From NCBI GenBank assembly GCA_013297575.1, contig JAAFHO010000313.1:1-6896 (forward strand): a stretch of 6,896 nt of DNA, read 5' to 3'. Under the pieces are notes generated by a model. The model ran no database searches and was not told the origin of the DNA. It worked only from the letters and a program-made list of their open reading frames with translations. The number at the start of each line of letters is the position of its first letter. Position 1 is the first letter of the stretch. The stretch is from Chitinophagales bacterium (GTDB lineage: Bacteria > Bacteroidota > Bacteroidia > Chitinophagales > Saprospiraceae). A program made the position numbers and the translations under genes. Of this stretch, positions 1 to 6,460 are shown one piece after another.

Positions 1-1118
1 TTTATACTCGATAACGAACCTGCAGAATTGGTAACATCCACTAACAACGTGTGTATCCCTGCTGACAAATTAGTCGTATAATCCACATGATAACCCGCCG
101 TCGGAATAAATGGCGACTGGTCACCAGGATTGAAGTTACAATCTGGGATAGGCGTACCGCTGGCCCACCACGAGGAAGGTACCAAATTGCCGTCCAAATA
201 GACACAAGCCCCATTATCTGCCATCATTCTAAAATTGAGGCGATAGTCTCCACATACTTCTGTACAAAATTCAAACTTAACCTGATAATTGGTCTCATTT
301 GTGCCTTGATTGTTATCAAAACCGATCCAAACAGATGAAGCAGGTGAATAATTCCAGCGATCTAAGGTACTCACTGGTGGCAAAGTGCTGCCCACAATAG
401 ACCACCGAGGATCCAGGGTACCAAACGGCAACATCGACAAACTCGCATCTACTCCGGTATTAATGTTGATCTGGCTACCGACACTAGCCCCGATACTCCG
501 ATCGGGAAGACAGTCGGTTTTGTAACATTTGACGTTGCCGGTGGCTAAAAAAGCGCCTAATGCGTCAATGTACCAAGCGGTAGCACGGATTTTCCAGGTT
601 CCGGCTACTGGACTGACGATATTGCCCGGCACAGGCAACGTACTGGGGTAATATTGGTTGGGGACTGTAAATGCAACCGTTAAAGGAATGTCTGGCCCAG
701 TCGGTGGCACTAATACCAGAGCCGTCAACGTATCATCTGCGGCCAGGTTAAAATTGAGGCTCATTATATCTGTGCCAGCAGGAACCGTAAATGTGCGTTC
801 AAAGGAATAAAAACCTGGTGTTTGAGTGCCGAGCACTGGTGTGGCATTCAGCCAACCTGCATTGGTAACAGGGATAGGGGTCGGCACCCAATAACCGGCA
901 AAGTGTGGGCATGTAATAGATGGAACAGGACTGCCGGGATAGTCAGGACTATCAGCAATGACCCAATTGGGATCGATAACCCCTTCTCCAAGGTAGGCTC
1001 CTGTGTTGTCAACGCCCGAAGTAACATTAATCGTAGCAATAAGCGACTGGGCATAAAGTGCTTGGTTTGCTATTGAAAACAACGTCAATAGCAAATAAAA
1101 AGACAAATTTTTTAGCAT
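1..1118 (-). CDS. Secreted multidomain protein with duplicated DPxW module, 3' part outside window
   Basis: An open frame with no stop runs from an ATG at 1118 to the window edge, giving 372 codons of a longer protein. The first 24 residues are a signal peptide: a basic start (MLKN), a hydrophobic core, and probable cleavage after LYAQ. Two related modules follow. Module 1 starts near residue 35 (GVDNTG...DPNW at 49-52) and runs to about 195. Module 2 starts near 222 (GVDASL...DPRW at 236-239) and continues past 366. Each has an aromatic-rich stretch, a 'F...FN.AADD / RMMADNG' strand and a terminal strand pair, as in galactose-binding-like beta-sandwiches of exported bacterial proteins. Cysteines in module 2 (285, 289, 305, 327) could form disulfides. 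Substrate is unknown; a surface adhesin or polymer-binding role is inference. In Bacteroidota such proteins often end in a type IX secretion sorting domain, which would lie beyond base 1. No convincing promoter motif was found upstream. Confidence 0.85.
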   Translation of the reverse strand, partial: MLKNLSFYLLLTLFSIANQALYAQSLIATINVTSGVDNTGAYLGEGVIDPNWVIADSPDYPGSPVPSITCPHFAGYWVPTPIPVTNAGWLNATPVLGTQTPGFYSFERTFTVPAGTDIMSLNFNLAADDTLTALVLVPPTGPDIPLTVAFTVPNQYYPSTLPVPGNIVSPVAGTWKIRATAWYIDALGAFLATGNVKCYKTDCLPDRSIGASVGSQININTGVDASLSMLPFGTLDPRWSIVGSTLPPVSTLDRWNYSPASSVWIGFDNNQGTNETNYQVKFEFCTEVCGDYRLNFRMMADNGACVYLDGNLVPSSWWASGTPIPDCNFNPGDQSPFIPTAGYHVDYTTNLSAGIHTLLVDVTNSAGSLSSI

Positions 1119-1251
1119 AATAAATTGGTAAATTGAGATCCTGTTGGTTGACAGAATCGGTTAATGATTAAATTTTATCGTTTCTTGGAAAATAATAATA
1201 TTATGGAATGGGATTCAAATAACGGTACAGATTTGGCGACTGCACCTCCTT

Positions 1252-1270
1252 ATTAAAATTCATTAAAATT
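1252..1270. repeat. Short tandem direct repeat ATTAAAATT x2
   Basis: ATTAAAATT occurs at 1252-1260 and again at 1262-1270, one base apart, in the spacer between the two minus-strand genes. It may be an A+T-rich upstream promoter element for the secreted-protein gene starting at 1118, or simply low-complexity sequence. Function is not demonstrated. Confidence 0.35.
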
Positions 1271-1295
1271 ATATGCAAAGCAAACTTCCAACGGT

Positions 1296-1339
1296 CGCAG
1301 CAGGAGGAGGCACATTTTCAAGCACCAACCTCCGCTGCG
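1296..1339 (-). terminator. Possible hairpin terminator after the FN3 lipoprotein gene
   Basis: CGCAGC (1296-1301) plus GGAGG (1303-1307) pair with CCTCC (1329-1333) plus GCTGCG (1334-1339). This makes an 11-bp G+C-rich stem with one bulged base at 1302 and a loop of about 21 bases. It begins 14 bases past the minus-strand stop codon at 1354-1356, the expected place for a terminator. The sequence after it on the minus strand is not a clean run of T, so this may be a hairpin without classical intrinsic termination, or an mRNA 3'-end stabiliser. Confidence 0.45.
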
Positions 1340-1353
1340 AAACACGCTGTTTG

Positions 1354-2118
1354 TTATCGGTATAGGGTGTAAGAAGTAACTGTAGTTGTACTTGGTGTTA
1401 ATATTATTTCCGCATTTGTAGCATTAAGGTTAACTAAATAACCCGTGCCAGTAAGAGTAAATCCGCTCGATGTACTGTTAACTGAAACTGGAGGATTATT
1501 TACCGTTGCACCACAAAGTGAGACTTTATTCTGCAAGACTTTATAAACCGGACTGCTGCCACTAATGTCTTTAATAATTAAAAGCACAGTAGTTCCATTT
1601 ACAATTTTTAGTAACTCTTTAGGAGATGAAGGATCCCAATTAATCGGTGTGTTTTGATCTATTACATCTTGAGGACTTGGGGCAGGATTGTTGGAGCAAA
1701 GGCCTTGTGCATCGCTTGGTACTTCTTTTTGGATAATTATATCCCCAATAATGATCGTAGTAGTCCTAAATGGAACGGTTACTACGTCGCTTGTTGAACC
1801 ATCCGGACATAAGGTGCGTAAACTCGCAATGTAATTGGTGCCTGGAGACAACCCATTAATCGTTAAGGTATTGGTCGTTGAAGTAAACGGTCCCGCAGGG
1901 TTCGATTGTGGCGCAATCGAAATTTCAACCGTGGCATTTTGTGGAGCCGTCCAGGTCAGGGTAGCCGATGTACTAGTAATGGCAATTACTTGCACATCCG
2001 TTGGGGCTTCGCAAATTGGGTCAGGCTCGGGATCTTCGCAACCTATACCAAGCGAAAGGGTAAATAACAGCAGGCAAATCGATGCCAGCGTAGTCAAAAT
2101 CGAAAAAAACTTTTTCAT
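1354..2118 (-). CDS. Surface lipoprotein with one fibronectin type III domain
   Basis: This encodes a 254-residue exported protein. Residues 1-26 form a lipoprotein-type signal sequence (MKKFF, hydrophobic core, then LGIGC) with the probable lipidated cysteine at 27. The -3 residue is Gly, looser than the classical lipobox. The mature protein starts C-E-D-P-E-P-D-P; an acidic stretch just after the cysteine is known in Bacteroidota as a lipoprotein export signal to the cell surface. Residues about 38-119 form a fibronectin type III domain, with the patterns SATLTWTAP and LSPGTNYIASLRT. The remaining 120-254 region is strand-rich, Thr/Ser-rich and has two cysteines (141, 202); I do not recognise it. 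A ligand or adhesive role at the surface is inference. The start ATG at 2118 precedes a normal signal peptide, and no Shine-Dalgarno sequence is visible. A hairpin follows the stop codon. Confidence 0.85.
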   Translation of the reverse strand: MKKFFSILTTLASICLLLFTLSLGIGCEDPEPDPICEAPTDVQVIAITSTSATLTWTAPQNATVEISIAPQSNPAGPFTSTTNTLTINGLSPGTNYIASLRTLCPDGSTSDVVTVPFRTTTIIIGDIIIQKEVPSDAQGLCSNNPAPSPQDVIDQNTPINWDPSSPKELLKIVNGTTVLLIIKDISGSSPVYKVLQNKVSLCGATVNNPPVSVNSTSSGFTLTGTGYLVNLNATNAEIILTPSTTTVTSYTLYR

Positions 2119-2312
2119 ACTTACAGCGTGTCTTGAAAAAATGAAATAATGGTTGGTTAATTATGAATTGTATTTTGTTGCAGCAAAGGTGCGGTGTTAT
2201 TCGTGAACATTACAAATACAAAAAACAAAAATTGTACCATAAAAATTTTTAGTATTTTTTGAAATTTTTATTAAAAAGTACTACCAATAAATTAAAAACA
2301 CCTAATTTTGGG

Positions 2313-2320
2313 CAAAAATA
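2313..2320 (-). promoter_or_regulatory. Weak candidate -7 box for the FN3 lipoprotein gene
   Basis: The minus strand reads TATTTTTG here, matching the Bacteroidota -7 consensus TAnnTTTG. It lies about 195 bases upstream of the lipoprotein start at 2118, so the leader would be long. No clear -33 TTG was found at the right distance, and the surrounding A+T-richness makes a chance match likely. Confidence 0.2.
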
Positions 2321-2324
2321 TAAA

Positions 2325-2332
2325 TAAATTTG
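2325..2332 (+). promoter_or_regulatory. Candidate -7 box (TAAATTTG) for the helical protein gene
   Basis: TAAATTTG matches the Bacteroidota sigma-A -7 consensus TAnnTTTG and ends 13 bases before the ATG at 2346. Transcription would start near 2338-2340, leaving a very short leader. A second match, TAATTTTG at 2303-2310, lies 22 bases upstream and would give a leader of about 30 bases. Neither has a perfectly spaced -33 TTG. Either could be the real promoter. Confidence 0.4.
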
Positions 2333-2345
2333 TACCATAGATTTT

Positions 2346-3992
2346 ATGTTAAAAAGTACCCTTGTCACGCTGTTACGACTACTAAAAGATCGTGAACTTG
2401 AACTTTTAAATCAATTAATTGACACCGTATTGTTCAAATTACCAAATCGGCACACTGATTCGGTGCGTCTTTTTAGTTATTTAAAACCTTTGCTGATTGA
2501 CCTGAGTGATGAGCATAAATTGGGAAAACGGGAAGTTGCGCAACACCTATTTGGCCATCGCGCAAACCCCGATTTTGAACTGCGGAAAGCCATGACCGGC
2601 TTAGTGGGTATTTTAAAAAAATTTGTATTGGTAAAACAGGTCTTATTACCGCAGGAAGATACAGCCGGCGAATTTTTACGAAATGTTCAAGCCGATTTGA
2701 GTTTGTTGCATTGGCTAAAAACGCATACTCCCCAAACCTCTCCCAACCAAAAGCCATCCGTTGTTATTGACCATATTGCTCATAAAAACCACCTGATAAT
2801 CGGCCAGCAGTACCAAATCCTTTGTGAGCAAACAGCGCATCTTCCGCCAAAAGAAGGGCCTTCTTTTAACCAACGAAATTACAGTGAATGGTTACTTTCG
2901 GGGTTTTGGCGTGAATATGAAATGTTTGACTATTACAGCCTACAACGACAACAAAAGGAACAAGAAAAGCACTTAGTTCAGGCATTGTCCACCTTAGATC
3001 TGTTTTATTACCAGTTAAAAATGAGCCTCACCCTTCACCAACAGACCAATCAAATGATGCGGCCTCTACAGAAGGATCTAGAAACATCTTTGGTTCAAGA
3101 TCAAATACAACATGCCCAAAGATTATTAGAACACCTGCCAATCCACCTGAAAGCATCTCAATCCATAGAATTGTATGCCGCCACACATGCCATGCTGCAA
3201 CAAGACGAGCAAAGTGAAATTCATTATGAAAAAATAGAAAAACTAATCAGTAGTGGCCAAACGACCTTGCCAGACGAAGTCATACTAAATATCCGAGCCA
3301 TACAAAGGGTTTACTGCTCCTTGATGTACAACCGCACTGGAGCATCCATCTATTTGCAGCGCAATTTCGTTTTTTTTACAGAAAATTTGGAACGCGAAAT
3401 CAAACAGCAGGGCGGCGGCATCAACGCGCTGAGTTTTAGTGCGGCTATCTCAAACGCCCTTCGCTTAGGCGAACAAAGCCAAGAGTGGGTTATTCGTTTC
3501 CTCGAGCGTTTTAAAAATGGAGTAGGCATTTTAGATACCGAAACCCCGCGCGAAGTGTATAAAATCAACCGCGCCCACCTGCTGCTGCACCAACGCGCCT
3601 TCCGCGAAGCATCCAACGAATTGATCGGATACGAATGGTATGGTCGTATCGACGAACCTCAAATTCTACTTTTAGCCATTCGTATTGACCTAAAAACCCA
3701 AATCGAAATGGGGCATTACGAAGAGGACTATACCCTTCGCACCTTGAACAACGTCGAAAAAAGAATCGTCCGCTTAACGGGTATTGACCAGCAGCAAAGC
3801 GACATGACTTTGCAATTTCTACGCTTGATCAAGCAGATGTGTCCGCTAATGGTAAAACTAAAAATTAGCCTAATCCCCGACGACATCAACGAAAAAATTG
3901 ATAAATGGGAAAAGGAAATACGCAGCGAACCGATTGCTGAAAAAGCCTGGTTACTCCAAAAAATTAGTGATATCAAGGCGTTTTTGAAGTAG
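2346..3992 (+). CDS. Conserved helical protein of unknown function
   Basis: This encodes a 548-residue soluble protein with no signal peptide or membrane segment, so it is probably cytoplasmic. The first 100 residues (LLRLLKDRELELLNQLI, then VRLFSYLKPLL, KLGKREVAQHLFG and FELRKAMTGLVGILKKFVL) resemble an N-terminal domain I know from Bacteroidota proteins of about 500 residues, often present as several paralogues and usually annotated hypothetical. The rest is almost entirely predicted amphipathic helix, for example NYSEWLLSGFWREYEMFDYYSLQRQ around residues 178-202 and later paired helices, suggesting TPR-like superhelical repeats for protein binding. No catalytic motif is visible. An in-frame TAA at 2325-2327 blocks any upstream extension, and no Met follows until residue 82, so the ATG at 2346 is secure. 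It is divergent from the lipoprotein gene. Its family assignment rests on remembered pattern only. Confidence 0.8.
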   Translation: MLKSTLVTLLRLLKDRELELLNQLIDTVLFKLPNRHTDSVRLFSYLKPLLIDLSDEHKLGKREVAQHLFGHRANPDFELRKAMTGLVGILKKFVLVKQVLLPQEDTAGEFLRNVQADLSLLHWLKTHTPQTSPNQKPSVVIDHIAHKNHLIIGQQYQILCEQTAHLPPKEGPSFNQRNYSEWLLSGFWREYEMFDYYSLQRQQKEQEKHLVQALSTLDLFYYQLKMSLTLHQQTNQMMRPLQKDLETSLVQDQIQHAQRLLEHLPIHLKASQSIELYAATHAMLQQDEQSEIHYEKIEKLISSGQTTLPDEVILNIRAIQRVYCSLMYNRTGASIYLQRNFVFFTENLEREIKQQGGGINALSFSAAISNALRLGEQSQEWVIRFLERFKNGVGILDTETPREVYKINRAHLLLHQRAFREASNELIGYEWYGRIDEPQILLLAIRIDLKTQIEMGHYEEDYTLRTLNNVEKRIVRLTGIDQQQSDMTLQFLRLIKQMCPLMVKLKISLIPDDINEKIDKWEKEIRSEPIAEKAWLLQKISDIKAFLK

Positions 3993-4199
3993 GCACTTTA
4001 CAAGTTCAGGTCGCTGCCTCACCTTTCCCATCTAAAGGACGAATATGCCGCCCCTCCGAATTATTAGTCACCTCTCTATCTGGCGCGCATCATGGAAATC
4101 ATAGATGCAGAAAAATACCGGAATTCATAGCGGGTGAAAAACTAGAAACAAATGGAATTCTCTGAACTCCATATATTTATACTAACTTTGCCTCAAATT
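3993..4199. other. Intergenic spacer between helical protein gene and cyclase gene
   Basis: This 207-base stretch shows no convincing gene on either strand. A 5-bp inverted pair (AGGCA 3991-3995, TGCCT 4015-4019) right after the upstream stop codon is too weak for a confident terminator. The right end holds the cyclase promoter box. An in-frame ATG at 4152 lies here but is upstream of that promoter box and is not favoured as a start. Confidence 0.5.
4183..4190 (+). promoter_or_regulatory. Consensus Bacteroidota -7 promoter element for the cyclase gene
   Basis: TAACTTTG, followed by CC, is a full match to the TAnnTTTG -7 element of Bacteroidota housekeeping promoters. It ends 9 bases before the ATG at 4200, predicting transcription from about 4195-4198. 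No good -33 TTG is seen at the usual 19-23 base spacing. The box overlaps the reading frame that opens at 4152, so it argues for a start at or after 4200. Confidence 0.6.
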
Positions 4200-5555
4200 A
4201 TGGTGGCATCCAATTTAGGTTATTTAAAGGTCTTTTTTATTCAAATTAACCAACTGTTGCGCAGTTGTTTACTCCTATTTGTGGTGCTTTTTGGAGTCGT
4301 ACCTCCCATCTCTTCACAGGATATATCCAAGGTGCAGGAACAAATTCAAGGCATTGCATCACCTGAATTACAGCAAAAAAAGTGCTACGAGCAAGCCGTT
4401 TTTTTACGCCAATCTGACCCGCAATTGGCTATGCTATTTGCTAGAAAAGCCATAGAATTAGCCCTTTTTAATAAGAATAAAACGCAAGAAGCACAGTCCT
4501 GTTGGATCGGTGGAGAACTGGCCGAACAATTGTCCAAACTACCGGAGGCTGTACGCCTTTTCACCCAATCTAGGGCTGCAGCCAGCATATCCAATCTACC
4601 CGAAATACAGTTAAAAGCCGTTACCAAACTTGAAACAATTGCAGTGGCTCAAGGTAATTATAAATCGGCTTATGAATGGAGTTTGGAAAAAAACACACTC
4701 CTGCGCAACCGCGATAATGCGGCCGTACAAGCCCAAAACGTAGAAACAGCAGACGAAAAAAATGCTTTGTTAGAAAAAATACGCCAGCATGACCAATATT
4801 TATGGATGGCATTCGCTGCATTTTGTTTATTTGCATTGCTGTTGTATCAATCCCGCCAACGCAATGGCAAACGAATCCGAGGCGAAATGGCCGAAAAAAA
4901 TGCCTTAATTGAAGAAAAACGACGCCGAAGTGAACATCTCTTGCTCAATATACTGCCACGTGCAGTAGCCGCCGAACTGAGTGTACGCAATAAAGTGGCA
5001 GCCCGCCGCTACGAAAAAGCAACCGTGATGTTTATTGATTTTGTGAGTTTTACACAAATAGCAGAACAACTGAGTCCCGAAGACTTGGTGGCATCTTTGG
5101 ATATTTGCTTTTCTTCTTTTGATGATATCATTGGTCGCAATAAAATTGAAAAAATAAAAACCGTAGGCGATGCCTATATCTGTGCAAGTGGCCTTTCTGA
5201 TCGGAATGAGCACCCAGCAGATATGATCAAAGCCGCGTTGCAAATTCAAGTTTTTTTGCAAAAGTTGCAAGAAAAACACCGCGCAGAAGGCAAACCAGCC
5301 TTTGAAGCACGTATTGGTATTCACTTTGGTGCTGTGGTGGCCGGTGTAGTAGGTACCAAAAAATTTGCTTATGATATTTGGGGAGATACCGTAAATCTGG
5401 CCGCCCGTATGGAACAATCCTGCGAACCAGGACATGTAAATGTAAGTGGAATGGCCCGCTCATTGGTTATTGATGAGTTTGACTGGACGTTCAGAGGTAA
5501 AATTGCCGCAAAAAATAAAGGGGAATTGGACATGTTCTATGTCCATCTAAAATAA
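4200..5555 (+). CDS. Membrane-anchored class III adenylate cyclase with periplasmic helical sensor region
   Basis: This protein converts ATP to cAMP. Numbered from the ATG at 4200 (451 residues), a signal-type segment spans about 22-40 and ends in PPISSQ. A periplasmic helical, TPR-like region spans about 41-170 and a short coiled coil follows. A membrane helix lies at about 200-217, then a basic coiled-coil linker (EKRRRSEHLLLNILP) and the cyclase domain (about 270-430). All catalytic positions are present: metal-binding Asp280 (FIDFVSFT) and Asp324 (KTVGDAY), adenine-selecting Lys320 and Asp392 (YDIWGD), and transition-state Asn399 and Arg403 (VNLAARM). Lys plus Asp, rather than Glu plus Cys, indicates ATP over GTP. 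The frame opens at 4152, but a strong -7 box at 4183-4190 makes 4200 the better start. An in-frame TTG at 4257 would give a more compact signal peptide. The sigma-factor gene begins 41 bases after the stop codon, so co-transcription is plausible. The input signal is unknown. Confidence 0.9.
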   Translation: MVASNLGYLKVFFIQINQLLRSCLLLFVVLFGVVPPISSQDISKVQEQIQGIASPELQQKKCYEQAVFLRQSDPQLAMLFARKAIELALFNKNKTQEAQSCWIGGELAEQLSKLPEAVRLFTQSRAAASISNLPEIQLKAVTKLETIAVAQGNYKSAYEWSLEKNTLLRNRDNAAVQAQNVETADEKNALLEKIRQHDQYLWMAFAAFCLFALLLYQSRQRNGKRIRGEMAEKNALIEEKRRRSEHLLLNILPRAVAAELSVRNKVAARRYEKATVMFIDFVSFTQIAEQLSPEDLVASLDICFSSFDDIIGRNKIEKIKTVGDAYICASGLSDRNEHPADMIKAALQIQVFLQKLQEKHRAEGKPAFEARIGIHFGAVVAGVVGTKKFAYDIWGDTVNLAARMEQSCEPGHVNVSGMARSLVIDEFDWTFRGKIAAKNKGELDMFYVHLK

Positions 5556-5560
5556 CCTTA

Positions 5561-5592
5561 TACCCGTAATATTTCTACCCGTAATCCGTAAT
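5561..5592. repeat. Three iterated CCGTAAT copies upstream of the sigma-factor gene
   Basis: TACCCGTAAT occurs exactly at 5561-5570 and 5576-5585, a 15-base period, and a third core CCGTAAT abuts at 5586-5592, four bases before the ATG at 5597. They fill most of the 41-base gap between the cyclase stop codon and the sigma-factor start. Direct repeats in this position could be an operator, a binding site in the mRNA leader, or a small local duplication. No -7 consensus was seen in the gap. Confidence 0.5.
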
Positions 5593-5596
5593 TAAA

Positions 5597-6106
5597 ATGC
5601 CCACTTTTCAGGAAATATACCATGAACACCAAAAAATGGTGTACAACCTTGCGCTCAATTACTTGCAAAACACGCAAGATGCAGAGGAGGTAACACAGGA
5701 TGTATTTGTAAAAATTCATGCCAAACTACCCAGTTTTGAAGGAAAATCAAGCATAAAAACGTGGATTTATCGAATTACAATCAATCATTGCCTCGATTTT
5801 TTAAAAGCCCAAAAGCGACAAAAAAGGTTTGCTATTTTTAAATATATTTTTAATACCGAAAATCAAATCCAATATGATCCACCCGATTTCAACCACCCTG
5901 GCGTACAACTTGAAGACCGCGAAGCGTTAGAAAATTTGTACAAAAAAATCAACGAATTGCCTGAAAACCAAAAAACAGCCGTCATTCTAAAATACCTCGA
6001 CGACCTGCCGCAACGCGAAATAGCCGTCGTTATGGATATTTCAGAAAAAGCCGTAGAATCCCTTTTACAACGCGCCAAACAACAATTGAAAAAAGAAAAA
6101 ACTTAG
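5597..6106 (+). CDS. ECF-type RNA polymerase sigma factor
   Basis: This 169-residue protein is normal length for an extracytoplasmic-function sigma-70 family factor, which directs core RNA polymerase to a small regulon. Region 2 spans about residues 7-75 and includes the hallmark DAEEVTQDVFVKI (28-40) and KTWIYRITINHCLDFL (54-69), used for core binding and -10 recognition. A linker of about 35 residues (76-110) follows, with PPDFNHPG. Region 4 (about 111-165) has LPENQKTAVILKYLDDLPQREIA and an HTH ending in EKAVESLLQRAKQQLKK, for -35 recognition. No extra C-terminal domain is present. The ATG at 5597 is the natural start, with an A-rich stretch before it and no Shine-Dalgarno sequence. The downstream genes encode its probable anti-sigma factor and a periplasmic sensor. 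ECF factors commonly activate their own operon. The particular ECF group is not assigned. Confidence 0.93.
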   Translation: MPTFQEIYHEHQKMVYNLALNYLQNTQDAEEVTQDVFVKIHAKLPSFEGKSSIKTWIYRITINHCLDFLKAQKRQKRFAIFKYIFNTENQIQYDPPDFNHPGVQLEDREALENLYKKINELPENQKTAVILKYLDDLPQREIAVVMDISEKAVESLLQRAKQQLKKEKT

Positions 6107-6187
6107 CCACTCCCATTTCGGTCAAAAAAAATAACCCAGATGAGAAGGATTTATTTTGAAACATCGTCAAAGGAAAAGTATTACACC

Positions 6188-6460
6188 ATGAAAAAAGAAA
6201 ATGACATCGAATTACTAAAAAAAGTGGGCAAAGTAGATGCGCCGCCTTTTTTATATACCCGGATTGTTGCAAAAATAGAAACAACAACCGCTGAACAACT
6301 ACCACTATCTTGGAAATGGATTGGTGGATTAGCATTCAGCCTATTGTTCATTAGCAATATTTATTTCACCAAATTGGGGATCAATACGCGTACACTACCA
6401 CAAGAATCGCTCATAAGCACCCTTCACATTCATCAATCTAACCAATTCTACGATGAATAA
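6188..6460 (+). CDS. Small single-pass membrane protein, probable anti-sigma factor
   Basis: From the ATG at 6188 this is a 90-residue protein. The cytoplasmic part (1-41) is charged and helical (ENDIELLKKVGKVDAPPFLYTRIVAKIE), and I recall the 'VDAPPFLYTRI' segment as recurrent in Bacteroidota proteins next to ECF sigma genes. One membrane helix follows at about 43-61 (WIGGLAFSLLFISNIYF), then a periplasmic tail of about 29 residues. This matches the size and plan of CnrY-type anti-sigma factors, which hold the sigma factor at the membrane through a short N-terminal helix. No zinc-binding HxxxCxxC anti-sigma motif is present. The frame opens at 6140, but the 16 extra residues (MRRIYFETSSKEKYYT) do not fit the family pattern; AAGGA lies about 13 bases before 6188. 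It follows the sigma gene and overlaps the next gene by 8 bases. The anti-sigma role is inferred from size, topology and position. Confidence 0.72.
   Translation: MKKENDIELLKKVGKVDAPPFLYTRIVAKIETTTAEQLPLSWKWIGGLAFSLLFISNIYFTKLGINTRTLPQESLISTLHIHQSNQFYDE
6453..6460 (+). promoter_or_regulatory. Eight-base start/stop overlap (translational coupling)
   Basis: ATGAATAA contains the ATG of the periplasmic sensor gene (6453-6455) and the TAA of the anti-sigma candidate (6458-6460) in different frames. This supports one mRNA and linked production of the two membrane proteins, as expected if they work as a pair. Confidence 0.7.

Larger units (their letters stand above)
2232..2359. repeat. Two interleaved direct-repeat pairs in the divergent control region
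   Basis: TTGTACCATA occurs exactly at 2232-2241 and 2330-2339, and TTAAAAAGTAC exactly at 2271-2281 and 2349-2359. The order is A-B-A-B and every copy contains GTAC. The second A copy overlaps a candidate -7 box for the plus-strand gene, and the second B copy lies at codons 2-5 of that gene. A partial palindrome, ATAAAAATTT (2239-2248) against AAATTTTTAT (2262-2271), lies between the first copies. The region is extremely A+T-rich, so chance contributes. An operator pair or a local duplication is possible. Confidence 0.4.

Noticed and set aside
87..338. 83-codon plus-strand reading frame (and a similar one at 822-1076)
   Set aside because: Both lie antisense inside the secreted-protein gene, lack a credible start region and have no recognisable protein features.
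1188..1204. A+T-rich palindrome (ATAATATTAT) upstream of the secreted-protein gene
   Set aside because: Short and expected by chance in a sequence this A+T-rich; no promoter consensus around it.
3991..4019. Possible terminator after the helical protein gene (AGGCA / TGCCT)
   Set aside because: Only five base pairs with a loop of 19 bases and no following T-run.
4905..5435. 176-codon minus-strand reading frame opposite the cyclase catalytic domain
   Set aside because: The plus strand encodes an intact class III cyclase with all catalytic residues, so the antisense frame is a by-product of its codon use; its sequence is Cys/Phe/His-rich and unlike a real protein.
6140..6187. Upstream start for the anti-sigma candidate adding 16 residues
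   Set aside because: The extra MRRIYFETSSKEKYYT segment does not resemble the family start, whereas the ATG at 6188 gives a normal MKKEN start with an A/G-rich leader.
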